This document shows positions 24,035 through 33,949 of a stretch of 64,000 nucleotides of DNA, piece after piece. This DNA comes from Pseudomonas arsenicoxydans (GTDB taxonomy: Bacteria; Pseudomonadota; Gammaproteobacteria; Pseudomonadales; Pseudomonadaceae): NCBI RefSeq assembly GCF_006438915.1, contig NZ_RCZE01000020.1, positions 1-64,000 on the forward strand. Reading direction: 5' to 3'. The notes beneath the pieces are model-generated. The model saw only the letters and a list, made by a program, of their open reading frames with translations, did not search any database and had not been told where the DNA came from. A program made the translations under genes and the position numbers. Position 1 is the first letter of the stretch. Each line of letters begins with the position of its first letter.

Positions 24035-26572
24035 TCACTCGGGTTGGCCGATCATCGTGCGAATCTTGTTGGCCAGCAGGTCGATGGAAAACGGCTTGGC
24101 CACCATGTCCATGCCTTCCTCCAGAAAGCCCTGGCGTTCGGCGGCGGTTTCCGCGTAACCGGTCATGAACAACACTTTGAGATCCGGGCGATGCTGGCGG
24201 GCGATCTCCGCCAGTTGCCGGCCGTTCATGCCAGGCAGGCCGACATCAGTCACCAGCAAATCAACACGCAAATCCGATTCCAGCAAGGGCAGGGCGGTCT
24301 TCGCGTCTTCGGCTTCGTGAGCGTGGTAACCCAGCTCATTGAGCAAATCGAGCACCAGCATGCGCACCGCCGGATCGTCCTCCACCAGCACCACGGTTTC
24401 ACCGGCAATCGCCGCCGGCGCCTCGCCCGTGACCGGCAACAGCACGTCTTCCGCCTCCATGGCATGCAAGCGCGGCAAATACAGGCGCACGCTGGTGCCC
24501 TTGCCCGGCAGACTGAACAGGCTGACATGCCCACCCGATTGCTGGGCGAAACCGTAGATCATTGACAACCCCAGCCCTGTGCCCTGGCCGATGGGTTTGG
24601 TGGTAAAGAACGGGTCAAATGCCTTGGCCAGTACCGAGGGTGTCATGCCGGTGCCGTTGTCACTGACGGCAATCATCACGTAATCCCCGGCCTTGACCGG
24701 TTCCAGCGTGGTGATATCGCTGCCGTCGAGGTAAACATTGGCCGTTTCAATTAGCAGTCGGCCGCCATCGGGCATCGCATCGCGGGCGTTGATGACCAGG
24801 TTGAGCAAGGCGTTTTCCAGCTGGCTGACGTCGGTGCTGATCGGCCAGACCTCATCGGCCAGTTGCAGCTTGAGTTCGATATGGTCGCCCTTGGTCCGGC
24901 TGAACAGATCCTCCAGTGAGCGCACCAGTTCATTGGCGTTCAGCGGTTTGCGATCCAGTGACTGGCGACGGGAGAACGCCAGCAGCCGATGGGTCAACGA
25001 GGCGGCGCGGTTGGCCGAGGACACGGCGGCTTCGGTAAAACGGCCGATTTCGTGGGTGCGCCCGTCGGCGATATAACGCTGCATCAAGTCAAGACTGCCA
25101 ATGATCCCGGTGAGCATGTTGTTGAAGTCATGGGCGATGCCGCCGGTGAGCTGGCCGACCGCTTCCATTTTCTGAGCATGGCGCAAGGCGTCCTCGGCGC
25201 GCTCGCGTTCGACCATCTCGTTTTGCAAACGCTGATTGGCTTCAGCCAGTTGCTGGGTGCGGGCGGCGACGCGCTCTTCCAGGGTTTCGTTGAGATTGCG
25301 CAGCGCTTCTTCGGTCTGTTTGCGCTCGGTTTCGTCGATCACAAAAATGTAGAACCCATTCACCGCGCCATCCGCACCGTGGCGCGGCAGGTAGTTCATC
25401 AACGCCTGCCGCAGGCTGCCGTCACGGTGTGGCGTGCTGATGCTGAAACAACAAAGTTTGCCCTTGAGCGCCTCGCCAATGTGTTCTGCGCGCAAGGCAT
25501 AGGCCTCTTCACCCAGCACCTCCCGAATGGTTTTGCCAAACAGTTCCTGCGGAGTCAGGCCATACCAATCCAGGTAGGCGGAATTGTTCAGGCGGAAGCG
25601 TTCTTCGCTATCGACGTAGCTGATCAGGATCGGCATCGCGTTGATGATCAATTGCAGCTCGGTCTGGCTCTGGCGCAAGGCCTGTTCGGTGCGTTTGCGC
25701 TCGGTCAGGTCCAGCGCGGCACCCAGAAAACGCATCGGCCGGCCGTGGTGGTCCTTGTAGCAGCGCCCTCGGGCAAACACCCAGCGCAACTGCCCATCGG
25801 GCTGCAGCAGGCGGTATTCCTCGGCGTACTCTGTGCCATGGGTGATGCAGTGCTTGATGCTGCGGGTAATCATCGCCCGGTCTTCCGGGTGCACGCCGTG
25901 CAGGTATTCACTGATTGGTAACTGGTTGGCCTTGGCCGGATCGACGCCGTGCAACTGGGCGAAATGGGCGTCCGCGAGGAACTGGTCTTCGCTAATGTCC
26001 CAATCCCAGGTGCCGACCGCGTCGGTCGCCGCCAAGGCCAGTTGCAGGCGTTGTTCGGTTTCACGCTGGGCCTTGAGGCTGGCCGCCGAGCGCTGTTCCA
26101 GTTCGAGGGCGATGCGCCGGCGTTCGTTGGTTTCGATGGCCGTGACCAGAATGCCAGCCACCTCGGCGCTTTCGTCACGGATCGGGCTGTAGGTCAAATC
26201 CAGCCAGAAGTCGGAATCCTCACCGTCACGTTGCAGGGTAAAGCGCTGTTCGCTGTAGGTACGCACCTGACCCTGTAGGACGGCGCTGTAAATCGGGTCG
26301 GTAAAGTCCTGGAGTTCTGGCCATATCTGGTGCGTCGGCTGTCCGAAAGCGTGTGGATGTTTGCTGCCGGCGAGCAGGGCGAAGCCGTCGTTGTAGATTT
26401 GTGTCAGCTGCGGCCCCCACAGCAACAGCATCGGCATCGGCGAGTGAATCACGATGTCGACGGCGGTGCGCAGGCTTTGCGGCCATGTGCCGGCAGCGCC
26501 CAAAGGGGTCTGTGTCCAGTCCAGTCGGGCAATCAAGGCCTGTGCATCGCTGCCGGTGGGTGATGCGTTCAT
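24035..26572 (-). CDS. Soluble hybrid sensor histidine kinase (PAS x3, HisKA, HATPase, receiver)
   Basis: An 845-residue protein with no transmembrane segment. An N-terminal PAS-like domain (about 10-150) is followed by a PAS/PAC (about 170-300, ending DLTERKRTEQALRQSQ), a third PAS (about 310-425), a short coiled coil with EERVAARTQQLAEANQRLQNE, the phosphoacceptor GGIAHDFNNMLTGIIG, ATP-binding N box NLVINARDAMPDGG, G boxes DNGTGM and GQGTGLGLSMIYG, and a receiver (about 722-842) with phosphoacceptor Asp in LLVTDVGLPGMNG. The signal is probably cytoplasmic. No cognate HTH regulator is adjacent. Confidence 0.93.
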   Translation of the reverse strand: MNASPTGSDAQALIARLDWTQTPLGAAGTWPQSLRTAVDIVIHSPMPMLLLWGPQLTQIYNDGFALLAGSKHPHAFGQPTHQIWPELQDFTDPIYSAVLQGQVRTYSEQRFTLQRDGEDSDFWLDLTYSPIRDESAEVAGILVTAIETNERRRIALELEQRSAASLKAQRETEQRLQLALAATDAVGTWDWDISEDQFLADAHFAQLHGVDPAKANQLPISEYLHGVHPEDRAMITRSIKHCITHGTEYAEEYRLLQPDGQLRWVFARGRCYKDHHGRPMRFLGAALDLTERKRTEQALRQSQTELQLIINAMPILISYVDSEERFRLNNSAYLDWYGLTPQELFGKTIREVLGEEAYALRAEHIGEALKGKLCCFSISTPHRDGSLRQALMNYLPRHGADGAVNGFYIFVIDETERKQTEEALRNLNETLEERVAARTQQLAEANQRLQNEMVERERAEDALRHAQKMEAVGQLTGGIAHDFNNMLTGIIGSLDLMQRYIADGRTHEIGRFTEAAVSSANRAASLTHRLLAFSRRQSLDRKPLNANELVRSLEDLFSRTKGDHIELKLQLADEVWPISTDVSQLENALLNLVINARDAMPDGGRLLIETANVYLDGSDITTLEPVKAGDYVMIAVSDNGTGMTPSVLAKAFDPFFTTKPIGQGTGLGLSMIYGFAQQSGGHVSLFSLPGKGTSVRLYLPRLHAMEAEDVLLPVTGEAPAAIAGETVVLVEDDPAVRMLVLDLLNELGYHAHEAEDAKTALPLLESDLRVDLLVTDVGLPGMNGRQLAEIARQHRPDLKVLFMTGYAETAAERQGFLEEGMDMVAKPFSIDLLANKIRTMIGQPE

Positions 26573-26693
26573 CAAGTGGTCCTGCGCTTAAGTCGGTGTG
26601 GCGGCGTCAACTATCCTCGTAGGGCAGTAGACGCTGGATGACCCGTTTTGGGTCATTATTTTTTCATTGAATGCTTCGCGGGTGCTTTTTGCC

Positions 26694-27794
26694 ATGGAAA
26701 TCGATGCACTGTTGAAAACTCTGGCCAGCGGTAACGGCTCGGATCTTTACCTGTCGACGGGCGCACCGCCCAGCGCGCGGTTCGACGGCGCGCTTAAATC
26801 CCTGAGCGATCAGCCGTTCAAACCGGGTGAAGTGGCGGCGATTGCTGCGAATATCATGGACGCCGAACAGCGTCTTGAGTTCGACCGTGAGCTGGAAATG
26901 AACCTGGCCCTCTCGCTGCCGGGAATCGGGCGCTTTCGGGTCAACGTGTTCAAGCAACGCAACGATGTGTCCATCGTCATACGCAATATCAAACTCGACA
27001 TCCCGCGCTTTGAAGATCTCAAGTTGCCGCCCGTGTTGCTGGACACCGTGATGCTCAAACAAGGTTTGATGCTGTTCGTCGGCGCTACCGACTCGGGCAA
27101 GTCGACATCGCTGGCGGCGTTGATCGATTACCGCAACCGACACAGCAGCGGTCATATCGTCACCATTGAAGACCCGATCGAGTACATCCACCGGCACAAG
27201 CAGTCGATCATCAACCAGCGCGAAGTCGGGGTCGACACCCGAAGTTTTCATGCCGCATTGAAAAATACCCTGCGCCAGGCGCCGGACGTGGTGCTGATCG
27301 GCGAAATCCGTGATCGCGAAACCATGGAGCACGCACTGGCGTTTGCCGACACCGGTCATCTGGTGATTTCCACGTTGCATGCCCACAACGCCCATCAGGC
27401 GCTGGACCGTATCATCAATTTTTTCCCCGAAGAACGTCACACGCAACTGCTGCATGACCTGGGCAACAACCTCAAGGCGTTCGTTTCCCAACGTCTGGTG
27501 CCGACCCGCGACGGTCAGCGCCGGGCGGTGGTGGAGGTGATGCTGGGCACGCCGACCATTGGTGATTTGATTCGGCGCAATGAGCTGTCGGAGTTGAAAG
27601 GCATCATGGAGAAGTCCACGGAATTGGGCATGCAGACGTTTGACGGGGCGCTGTATGCGTTAGTCGTGGAAGGGGCGATCAGTGAGGAGGAGGCGTTGAG
27701 ACATGCGGATTCGGTGAACAATCTGCGGTTGCGGTTGAAGCTGCATGCGGATGCGTCAGCGTCCACTTCAGGTGAATGGGGCCTCATGGACTGA
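26694..27794 (+). CDS. PilT/PilU-family type IV pilus retraction ATPase-like protein
   Basis: A 366-residue hexameric secretion ATPase. The N-terminal PAS-like region (to about 110) is followed by Walker A GATDSGKS, Asp box TIEDPIEYIHRHKQSIINQREVG, Walker B DVVLIGEIRDRETM and His box TGHLVISTLHAHNAHQALDRIINFFP. The closest family is PilU, which ends in LRLRLKL-type sequence as here. The usual GATGSGKS reads GATDSGKS, an uncommon change at the fourth P-loop position. ATG 26694 gives MEIDALLKTL. No other pilus gene is nearby, so it is an orphan copy. Confidence 0.88.
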   Translation: MEIDALLKTLASGNGSDLYLSTGAPPSARFDGALKSLSDQPFKPGEVAAIAANIMDAEQRLEFDRELEMNLALSLPGIGRFRVNVFKQRNDVSIVIRNIKLDIPRFEDLKLPPVLLDTVMLKQGLMLFVGATDSGKSTSLAALIDYRNRHSSGHIVTIEDPIEYIHRHKQSIINQREVGVDTRSFHAALKNTLRQAPDVVLIGEIRDRETMEHALAFADTGHLVISTLHAHNAHQALDRIINFFPEERHTQLLHDLGNNLKAFVSQRLVPTRDGQRRAVVEVMLGTPTIGDLIRRNELSELKGIMEKSTELGMQTFDGALYALVVEGAISEEEALRHADSVNNLRLRLKLHADASASTSGEWGLMD

Positions 27795-27806
27795 CGAAAA
27801 TCCAAA

Positions 27807-27895
27807 TGTGGGAGCGGGCTTGCTCGCGAAAGCGGTTTATCAGTAAACATTGTGCTGACTGACACACCGCTTTCGCGAGCAAGCCCGCTCCCACA
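27807..27895. repeat. REPIN between convergent pilU-like and acetoacetyl-CoA synthetase genes
   Basis: Inverse REPs at 27807..27830 and 27872..27895. They fill nearly all of the 112-base convergent gap and could serve both genes as terminator. Confidence 0.9.
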
Positions 27896-27906
27896 CTAGA
27901 TCAATG

Positions 27907-29862
<1,956 letters not shown>

Positions 29863-29917
29863 GGTTTGCCTCTTGTTCTATCTGCATACACATGGGCTTT
29901 TGTGGTCAGGGGGCGGG

Positions 29918-30691
29918 TTACTGTGCCAACCACCCACCATCAATATTCCACGCCGCACCACGCACCTGGCTACCGGCCTCGCTGCACAAAAACAGCACCA
30001 ATTCACCCAATTGCGGCGGGGTGACAAACTCCAGTGACGGCTGCTTCTCGGCCAGTAGATCATGCTGCGCCTGCTGCGGATCGATCCCGGTCGCCGCGCG
30101 GTCATCGATCTGCTTCTGCACCAGCGGCGTCAATACCCAACCCGGGCAGATCGCGTTGCACGTCACGTGCGTCGTCGCGGTTTCCAGGCCCACCACTTTG
30201 GTCAAGCCGATCACCCCATGCTTGGCCGCGACGTACGCCGCTTTGCCCACCGAACCCACCTGACCGTGCACTGAGGCAATGTTAATGATCCGCCCCCAAT
30301 TTTTGGCACGCATGCGCGGCAGGCACAGGCGGGTGCTGTGAAACACCGACGACAGGTTGATCGCGATGATCGAATCCCAGCGCTCCACCGGAAACTCCTC
30401 CACCGACGCCACGTGCTGGATGCCGGCGTTGTTGACCAGAATGTCGATGCCGCCGAATTCACGCTCGGCGTAGGCAACCATCTCGGCGATCTGCGCCGGA
30501 TCGCTGACATCGGCCGGATGATGACCGACCTTGCCGCCGAACTGCTGGACCTCGGCAATCACCTTGGAAGCATCGCCGAAACCATTGAGCACCACGTTGG
30601 CGCCGGCCTTGGCCAGGCTGAGCGCAATGCCCAGGCCGATGCCGCTGGTGGAACCGGTGACCAGTGCGGTCTTGCCTGTAAGAGTCGTCAT
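29918..30691 (-). CDS. bdhA: D-3-hydroxybutyrate dehydrogenase
   Basis: A 257-residue short-chain dehydrogenase that oxidises D-3-hydroxybutyrate to acetoacetate with NAD. The cofactor motif is TGSTSGIGLGIA (residues 11-22), NNAGIQHVASVEEFP marks the NNAG motif plus the HBDH-specific QHVA segment, the catalytic Ser is in IASVHGQVGS and YxxxK is YVAAKHG. The substrate-binding QKQIDDRA and the C-terminal GAAWNIDGGWLAQ match bacterial HBDHs closely. Start at 30691 gives MTTLTGKTAL. It lies seven bases after the permease gene. Confidence 0.95.
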   Translation of the reverse strand: MTTLTGKTALVTGSTSGIGLGIALSLAKAGANVVLNGFGDASKVIAEVQQFGGKVGHHPADVSDPAQIAEMVAYAEREFGGIDILVNNAGIQHVASVEEFPVERWDSIIAINLSSVFHSTRLCLPRMRAKNWGRIINIASVHGQVGSVGKAAYVAAKHGVIGLTKVVGLETATTHVTCNAICPGWVLTPLVQKQIDDRAATGIDPQQAQHDLLAEKQPSLEFVTPPQLGELVLFLCSEAGSQVRGAAWNIDGGWLAQ

Positions 30692-30698
30692 GAATACC

Positions 30699-32090
30699 TC
30701 ACACAATGCCAGTGGCGTAGAAAGTGCCGATGACCACGAAGACCGCGAGGGTCTTGATCAGCGTAATACAGAAAATGTCTTTATAGGCTTCGCGGTGCGT
30801 CAGGCCGGTGACGGCGAGCAAGGTAATCACCGCGCCGTTGTGCGGCAGGGTGTCCATGCCGCCGCTGGCCATCGCGGCCACGCGGTGCAGCACTTCCAGC
30901 GGAATGTTGGCCGCGTGGGCCGCCGCGATGAAGTCATTGGCCATGGCCGCCAGCGCGATGCTCATGCCGCCCGACGCAGAACCGGTAATGCCCGCGAGCA
31001 AGGTCACGGTAATGGCTTCGTTGACCAGTGGGTTGGGAATACTCTTGAGCCAGTCGGCCAGCACCAGGAAGCCTGGCAGCGAAGCAATCACCGCACCAAA
31101 ACCGTATTCAGACGCGGTGTTCATCGCCGCGAGCAGCGCGCCACTCACCGCACTTTTGCTGCCTTCGGCGAGTTTGCTGCGAATCGCCTGGAAGCCAAAC
31201 ACCAGCACCATGATGATGCCCACCAGCAGCGCGGCCTGAACCGCCCAAATCGCGGTGAGCTTGGCGATCTCGGTAGTGACTGGCGTGGCCATGCCCGGCA
31301 GCGCTAGGCTGTGGGTCTTGCCGTACCACTGCGGAATCCATTGGGTGAACAGCAGGTTCATGATGCCCACGGCCAGCAGCGGCGACAGGGCGATCCACGG
31401 GTTGGGCAGTTTGATGTCGGCGGAGGTTTCCGGCTCGTTGCGCAGTTCGGTGCCATAACCTTCACCGGCAAGCTGAGCCTTGTTGCGCTGGCGCTGAAGA
31501 AACAGCATGCCGGCGCAAAACACGAAAATCGCACCGATCACACCCAGCCACGGTGCCGCCCAGGCGGTGGTGTTGAAGAAGGTGCTGGGGATGATGTTCT
31601 GGATTTGCGGGGTGCCGGGCAGGGCGTCCATGGTGAACGAGAACGCGCCCAGAGCGATGGTGGCCGGGATCAGGCGCTTGGGGATATTGCTCTGGCGGAA
31701 CATTTCAGCGGCAAACGGATAGACCGCGAACACCACCACAAACAACGACACGCCGCCGTAAGTGAGCAGCGCGCACACCAGCACGATCACCAGCATGGCT
31801 TGGCGCGTGCCGAGCAGGCGAATGGCGGCGGCGACGATGGAGCGCGAGAAGCCGGACAACTCGATCAGCTTGCCGAACACGGCACCGAGCAGAAACACCG
31901 GGAAATACAGTTTGATGAAGCCGACCATTTTTTCCATGAACACCCCGGTGAAGGCGGGGGCGACGGCGGAAGGGTCGGTGAGCAGGACGGCGCCGAGTGC
32001 GGCAATCGGGGCGAAAAGGATAACGCTGTAGCCACGGTAAGCAGCCAGCATCAACAGCGCGAGGGCTGCCAAGGCAATGATCACACTCAT
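30699..32090 (-). CDS. GntP-family permease, probable D-3-hydroxybutyrate transporter
   Basis: A 463-residue polytopic membrane protein of the GntP/ion-transporter superfamily with about 12 hydrophobic segments. Patterns include ALPGTPQIQNIIPSTFFNTTAWAAPWLGVIGA and GITGSASGGMSIALAAMANDFIAAAHAANIPLEVLHRVAAMASGGMDTLPHNGAVITLL, typical of the hydroxybutyrate-linked branch. It is the first gene after a sigma54-type promoter (32148-32163) and is followed by bdhA and the ligase. The substrate is inferred from these neighbours. Confidence 0.92.
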   Translation of the reverse strand: MSVIIALAALALLMLAAYRGYSVILFAPIAALGAVLLTDPSAVAPAFTGVFMEKMVGFIKLYFPVFLLGAVFGKLIELSGFSRSIVAAAIRLLGTRQAMLVIVLVCALLTYGGVSLFVVVFAVYPFAAEMFRQSNIPKRLIPATIALGAFSFTMDALPGTPQIQNIIPSTFFNTTAWAAPWLGVIGAIFVFCAGMLFLQRQRNKAQLAGEGYGTELRNEPETSADIKLPNPWIALSPLLAVGIMNLLFTQWIPQWYGKTHSLALPGMATPVTTEIAKLTAIWAVQAALLVGIIMVLVFGFQAIRSKLAEGSKSAVSGALLAAMNTASEYGFGAVIASLPGFLVLADWLKSIPNPLVNEAITVTLLAGITGSASGGMSIALAAMANDFIAAAHAANIPLEVLHRVAAMASGGMDTLPHNGAVITLLAVTGLTHREAYKDIFCITLIKTLAVFVVIGTFYATGIV

Positions 32091-32147
32091 GGTGTGTCTC
32101 CTGGATTGTTATTTTTGTAGGGTAGGTCTTTTGTGGGAGAGGGCTTT

Positions 32148-32163
32148 AGCGAGATTCGTGCCA
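32148..32163 (-). promoter_or_regulatory. Sigma54 promoter of the hydroxybutyrate operon
   Basis: On the minus strand TGGCACGAATCTCGCT: the -24 element TGGCACG is perfect and the -12 element TCGCT has one deviation from TTGCT, with exact spacing. It lies 58 bases before the permease start and downstream of the sigma54 activator gene. Confidence 0.82.
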
Positions 32164-32225
32164 GAGAGTTAAGCGGTTGAAATATAAAGATATTTATGAA
32201 AATTCGAGGCGATTGTTAATTATTT

Positions 32226-32241
32226 GTCTCTTTTTTGAGAC
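32226..32241. promoter_or_regulatory. Activator site GTCTC-N6-GAGAC, proximal copy
   Basis: GTCTC TTTTTT GAGAC, a perfect 5-bp inverted repeat with six-base spacer, 63 bases upstream of the sigma54 promoter. The distance suits an enhancer-binding protein. A second copy with identical arms and spacer length is at 32371-32386. Confidence 0.68.
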
Positions 32242-32263
32242 GTTTGGTGATGGCGGGGGCCTT

Positions 32264-32345
32264 ATCGCGAGCAGGCTCGCTCCTACAGGGGAACGCATTC
32301 TCAGGGGGGACTCGGTCAAACTGTAGGAGCGAGCCTGCTCGCGAT
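32264..32345. repeat. REPIN, variant family (GCAGGCTCGCTCCTACA)
   Basis: Inverse copies at 32264..32287 and 32322..32345, both with the AGGCTCGCTCCTACA variant of the REP head. The pair lies between the two activator sites of the hydroxybutyrate operon. Confidence 0.85.
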
Positions 32346-32370
32346 GGTCTATCTAACAATGGAGATATAT

Positions 32371-32386
32371 GTCTCGTTATGGAGAC
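32371..32386. promoter_or_regulatory. Activator site GTCTC-N6-GAGAC, distal copy
   Basis: GTCTC GTTATG GAGAC has the same arms and the same six-base spacer as the proximal copy. It overlaps the last codons and stop of the activator gene itself, about 208 bases upstream of the sigma54 promoter. Confidence 0.62.
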
Positions 32387-33792
32387 TCGGCAATCCCCAA
32401 CGCCACCATTTTCTTGTACAAAGTCGACCGTCCCAACCCCAGTAGCGCCGCCGCTTCAATCACCTTACCCCCACATTGCGCGAGGGCGGATTCAATCAAC
32501 TGCCGGTCAAACCGCTCCCGAGCCTGGCTAAACGTCTCATGCGCAACCGGCTCAATTATCAGCGGTGTCGAGCGCTCGACCGGCGTGAAAGTACCTATCG
32601 CCGCACGAATTTCGTCTGCATCCAGCACCAGATCATCACTGAGCAATGCCGCCCGCTCGAGGACGTTGCGCAGTTCGCGGATATTCCCCGGCCACGCGTG
32701 CTGCCCCAATAACTCCAGCGCCTCGCGGTTCAGTTCATGCTGACTGCGTAGTTCTTCCAGAATGGCTTCACTGAGCGCCGGCAGGTCGTCGAGGCGATCA
32801 CGCAGCGGCGGCACGTGAATCGGCAACACGTTCAGGCGGTAATACAAATCCGCACGAAACTCGCCGCGTTTGATTGCAGCTTCGAGATCGGTCGAAGTGG
32901 CCGCGATCACCCGCACATCGCTCTGGATCACTTCGTTGGAGCCAACCGGTTCGAATTCTTTTTCCTGTAAAACCCGCAGCAGTTTGCTTTGCAGCGGCAG
33001 CGGCATGTCGCCGATTTCATCGAGAAACAAGGTGCCGCCCTGGGCGATCTTCAACTTGCCGGCGCGACCCTTGCGGTCGGCGCCGGTGAATGCGCCGGGG
33101 GCGGTGCCAAAAAATTCCGCTTCCAGCAACGATTCGGGAATCGCCGCGCTGTTGATGCTGACGAAGGCTTTGTGCGCACGCGGCGAAGCGCTGTGAATCG
33201 CCTGGGCCAGCAGCTCCTTGCCGGTGCCGGTTTCACCGAGCAGCAACACCGGCGACTCGGCGCTGGCGCTGCGCCGGGCACGCCGTTTAACTTCCAGGCT
33301 GGCGGCGCTGGTGCCGATGAAGTGGGCAAAGTTGTATTTGGTCTGCCGCGCCCGCAGCAGCGAGCGGGTGGACGCCAATTCTTCCTGCATGCTCATGTAG
33401 CGCTTGAGCATTGGCGACAGGCTGCGCAATTCGTCGAACAGCGCAAAACCAATCGCGCCAATGACCACGCCGGCATCGTCGTGGATCGGCAGGCGCATGA
33501 CCACCAGCGGCTCTTTGGGGGTGTCCTGCATGTCGAGCAAAATCGGGCGTCCGGTGCGCACCACTTCACGCAACAGGCTGCCGGGGATCACGCTTTCGCA
33601 GGCCTTGCCGATTGCCACTTCCGCCGACTCCAGACCGAAACGCCGGGCATAGCGCTCGTTCATCCAGACGATGTTGGCATCGCGGTCGACAATCACCGTG
33701 CCTTCGCTGGACTGCTCGATGATCTCGAACAGCGAGCGGATGGCCAGCAGGCGGACACGCTGGTAATCCTTGAGGCTTTCGGTGGTGTTCAT
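32377..33792 (-). CDS. hbcR: Sigma54-dependent activator of hydroxybutyrate use (HbcR-like)
   Basis: A 471-residue enhancer-binding protein. A PAS domain (about 15-130; SSEGTVIVDRDANIVWMNERYARRFG) is followed by the AAA+ domain with Walker A GETGTGKE, the sigma54-contacting GAFTGA loop, Walker B GGTLFLDEIGDMP, the R-finger region FRADLYYRLNVLPI, and a Fis-type HTH at the end (GKVIEAAALLGLGRSTLYKKM). It lies directly upstream of the permease-bdhA-ligase unit. P. aeruginosa HbcR has the same position and role, so the name is given by context and domain type. ATG 33792 precedes MNTTESLKDYQRVR. Confidence 0.9.
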   Translation of the reverse strand: MNTTESLKDYQRVRLLAIRSLFEIIEQSSEGTVIVDRDANIVWMNERYARRFGLESAEVAIGKACESVIPGSLLREVVRTGRPILLDMQDTPKEPLVVMRLPIHDDAGVVIGAIGFALFDELRSLSPMLKRYMSMQEELASTRSLLRARQTKYNFAHFIGTSAASLEVKRRARRSASAESPVLLLGETGTGKELLAQAIHSASPRAHKAFVSINSAAIPESLLEAEFFGTAPGAFTGADRKGRAGKLKIAQGGTLFLDEIGDMPLPLQSKLLRVLQEKEFEPVGSNEVIQSDVRVIAATSTDLEAAIKRGEFRADLYYRLNVLPIHVPPLRDRLDDLPALSEAILEELRSQHELNREALELLGQHAWPGNIRELRNVLERAALLSDDLVLDADEIRAAIGTFTPVERSTPLIIEPVAHETFSQARERFDRQLIESALAQCGGKVIEAAALLGLGRSTLYKKMVALGIAESP

Positions 33793-33830
33793 GGGCAGGA
33801 TCCTGATTGTGTATTGCCTGTGCAGGCCTC

Positions 33831-33911
33831 TTCGCGAGCAAGCCCGCTCCCACATTTCATCGCGTTCGGCCGGATAACTCGGTCAAATGTGGGAGCGGGC
33901 TTGCTCGCGAA
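33831..33911. repeat. REPIN between hbcR and yejF
   Basis: Full inverse REPs at 33831..33854 and 33888..33911, immediately upstream of the activator gene and downstream of the yejF stop. Confidence 0.9.
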
Positions 33912-33949
33912 GGCCATGATGCGGTCTAGCTGTCTGACGCGGATTATGC

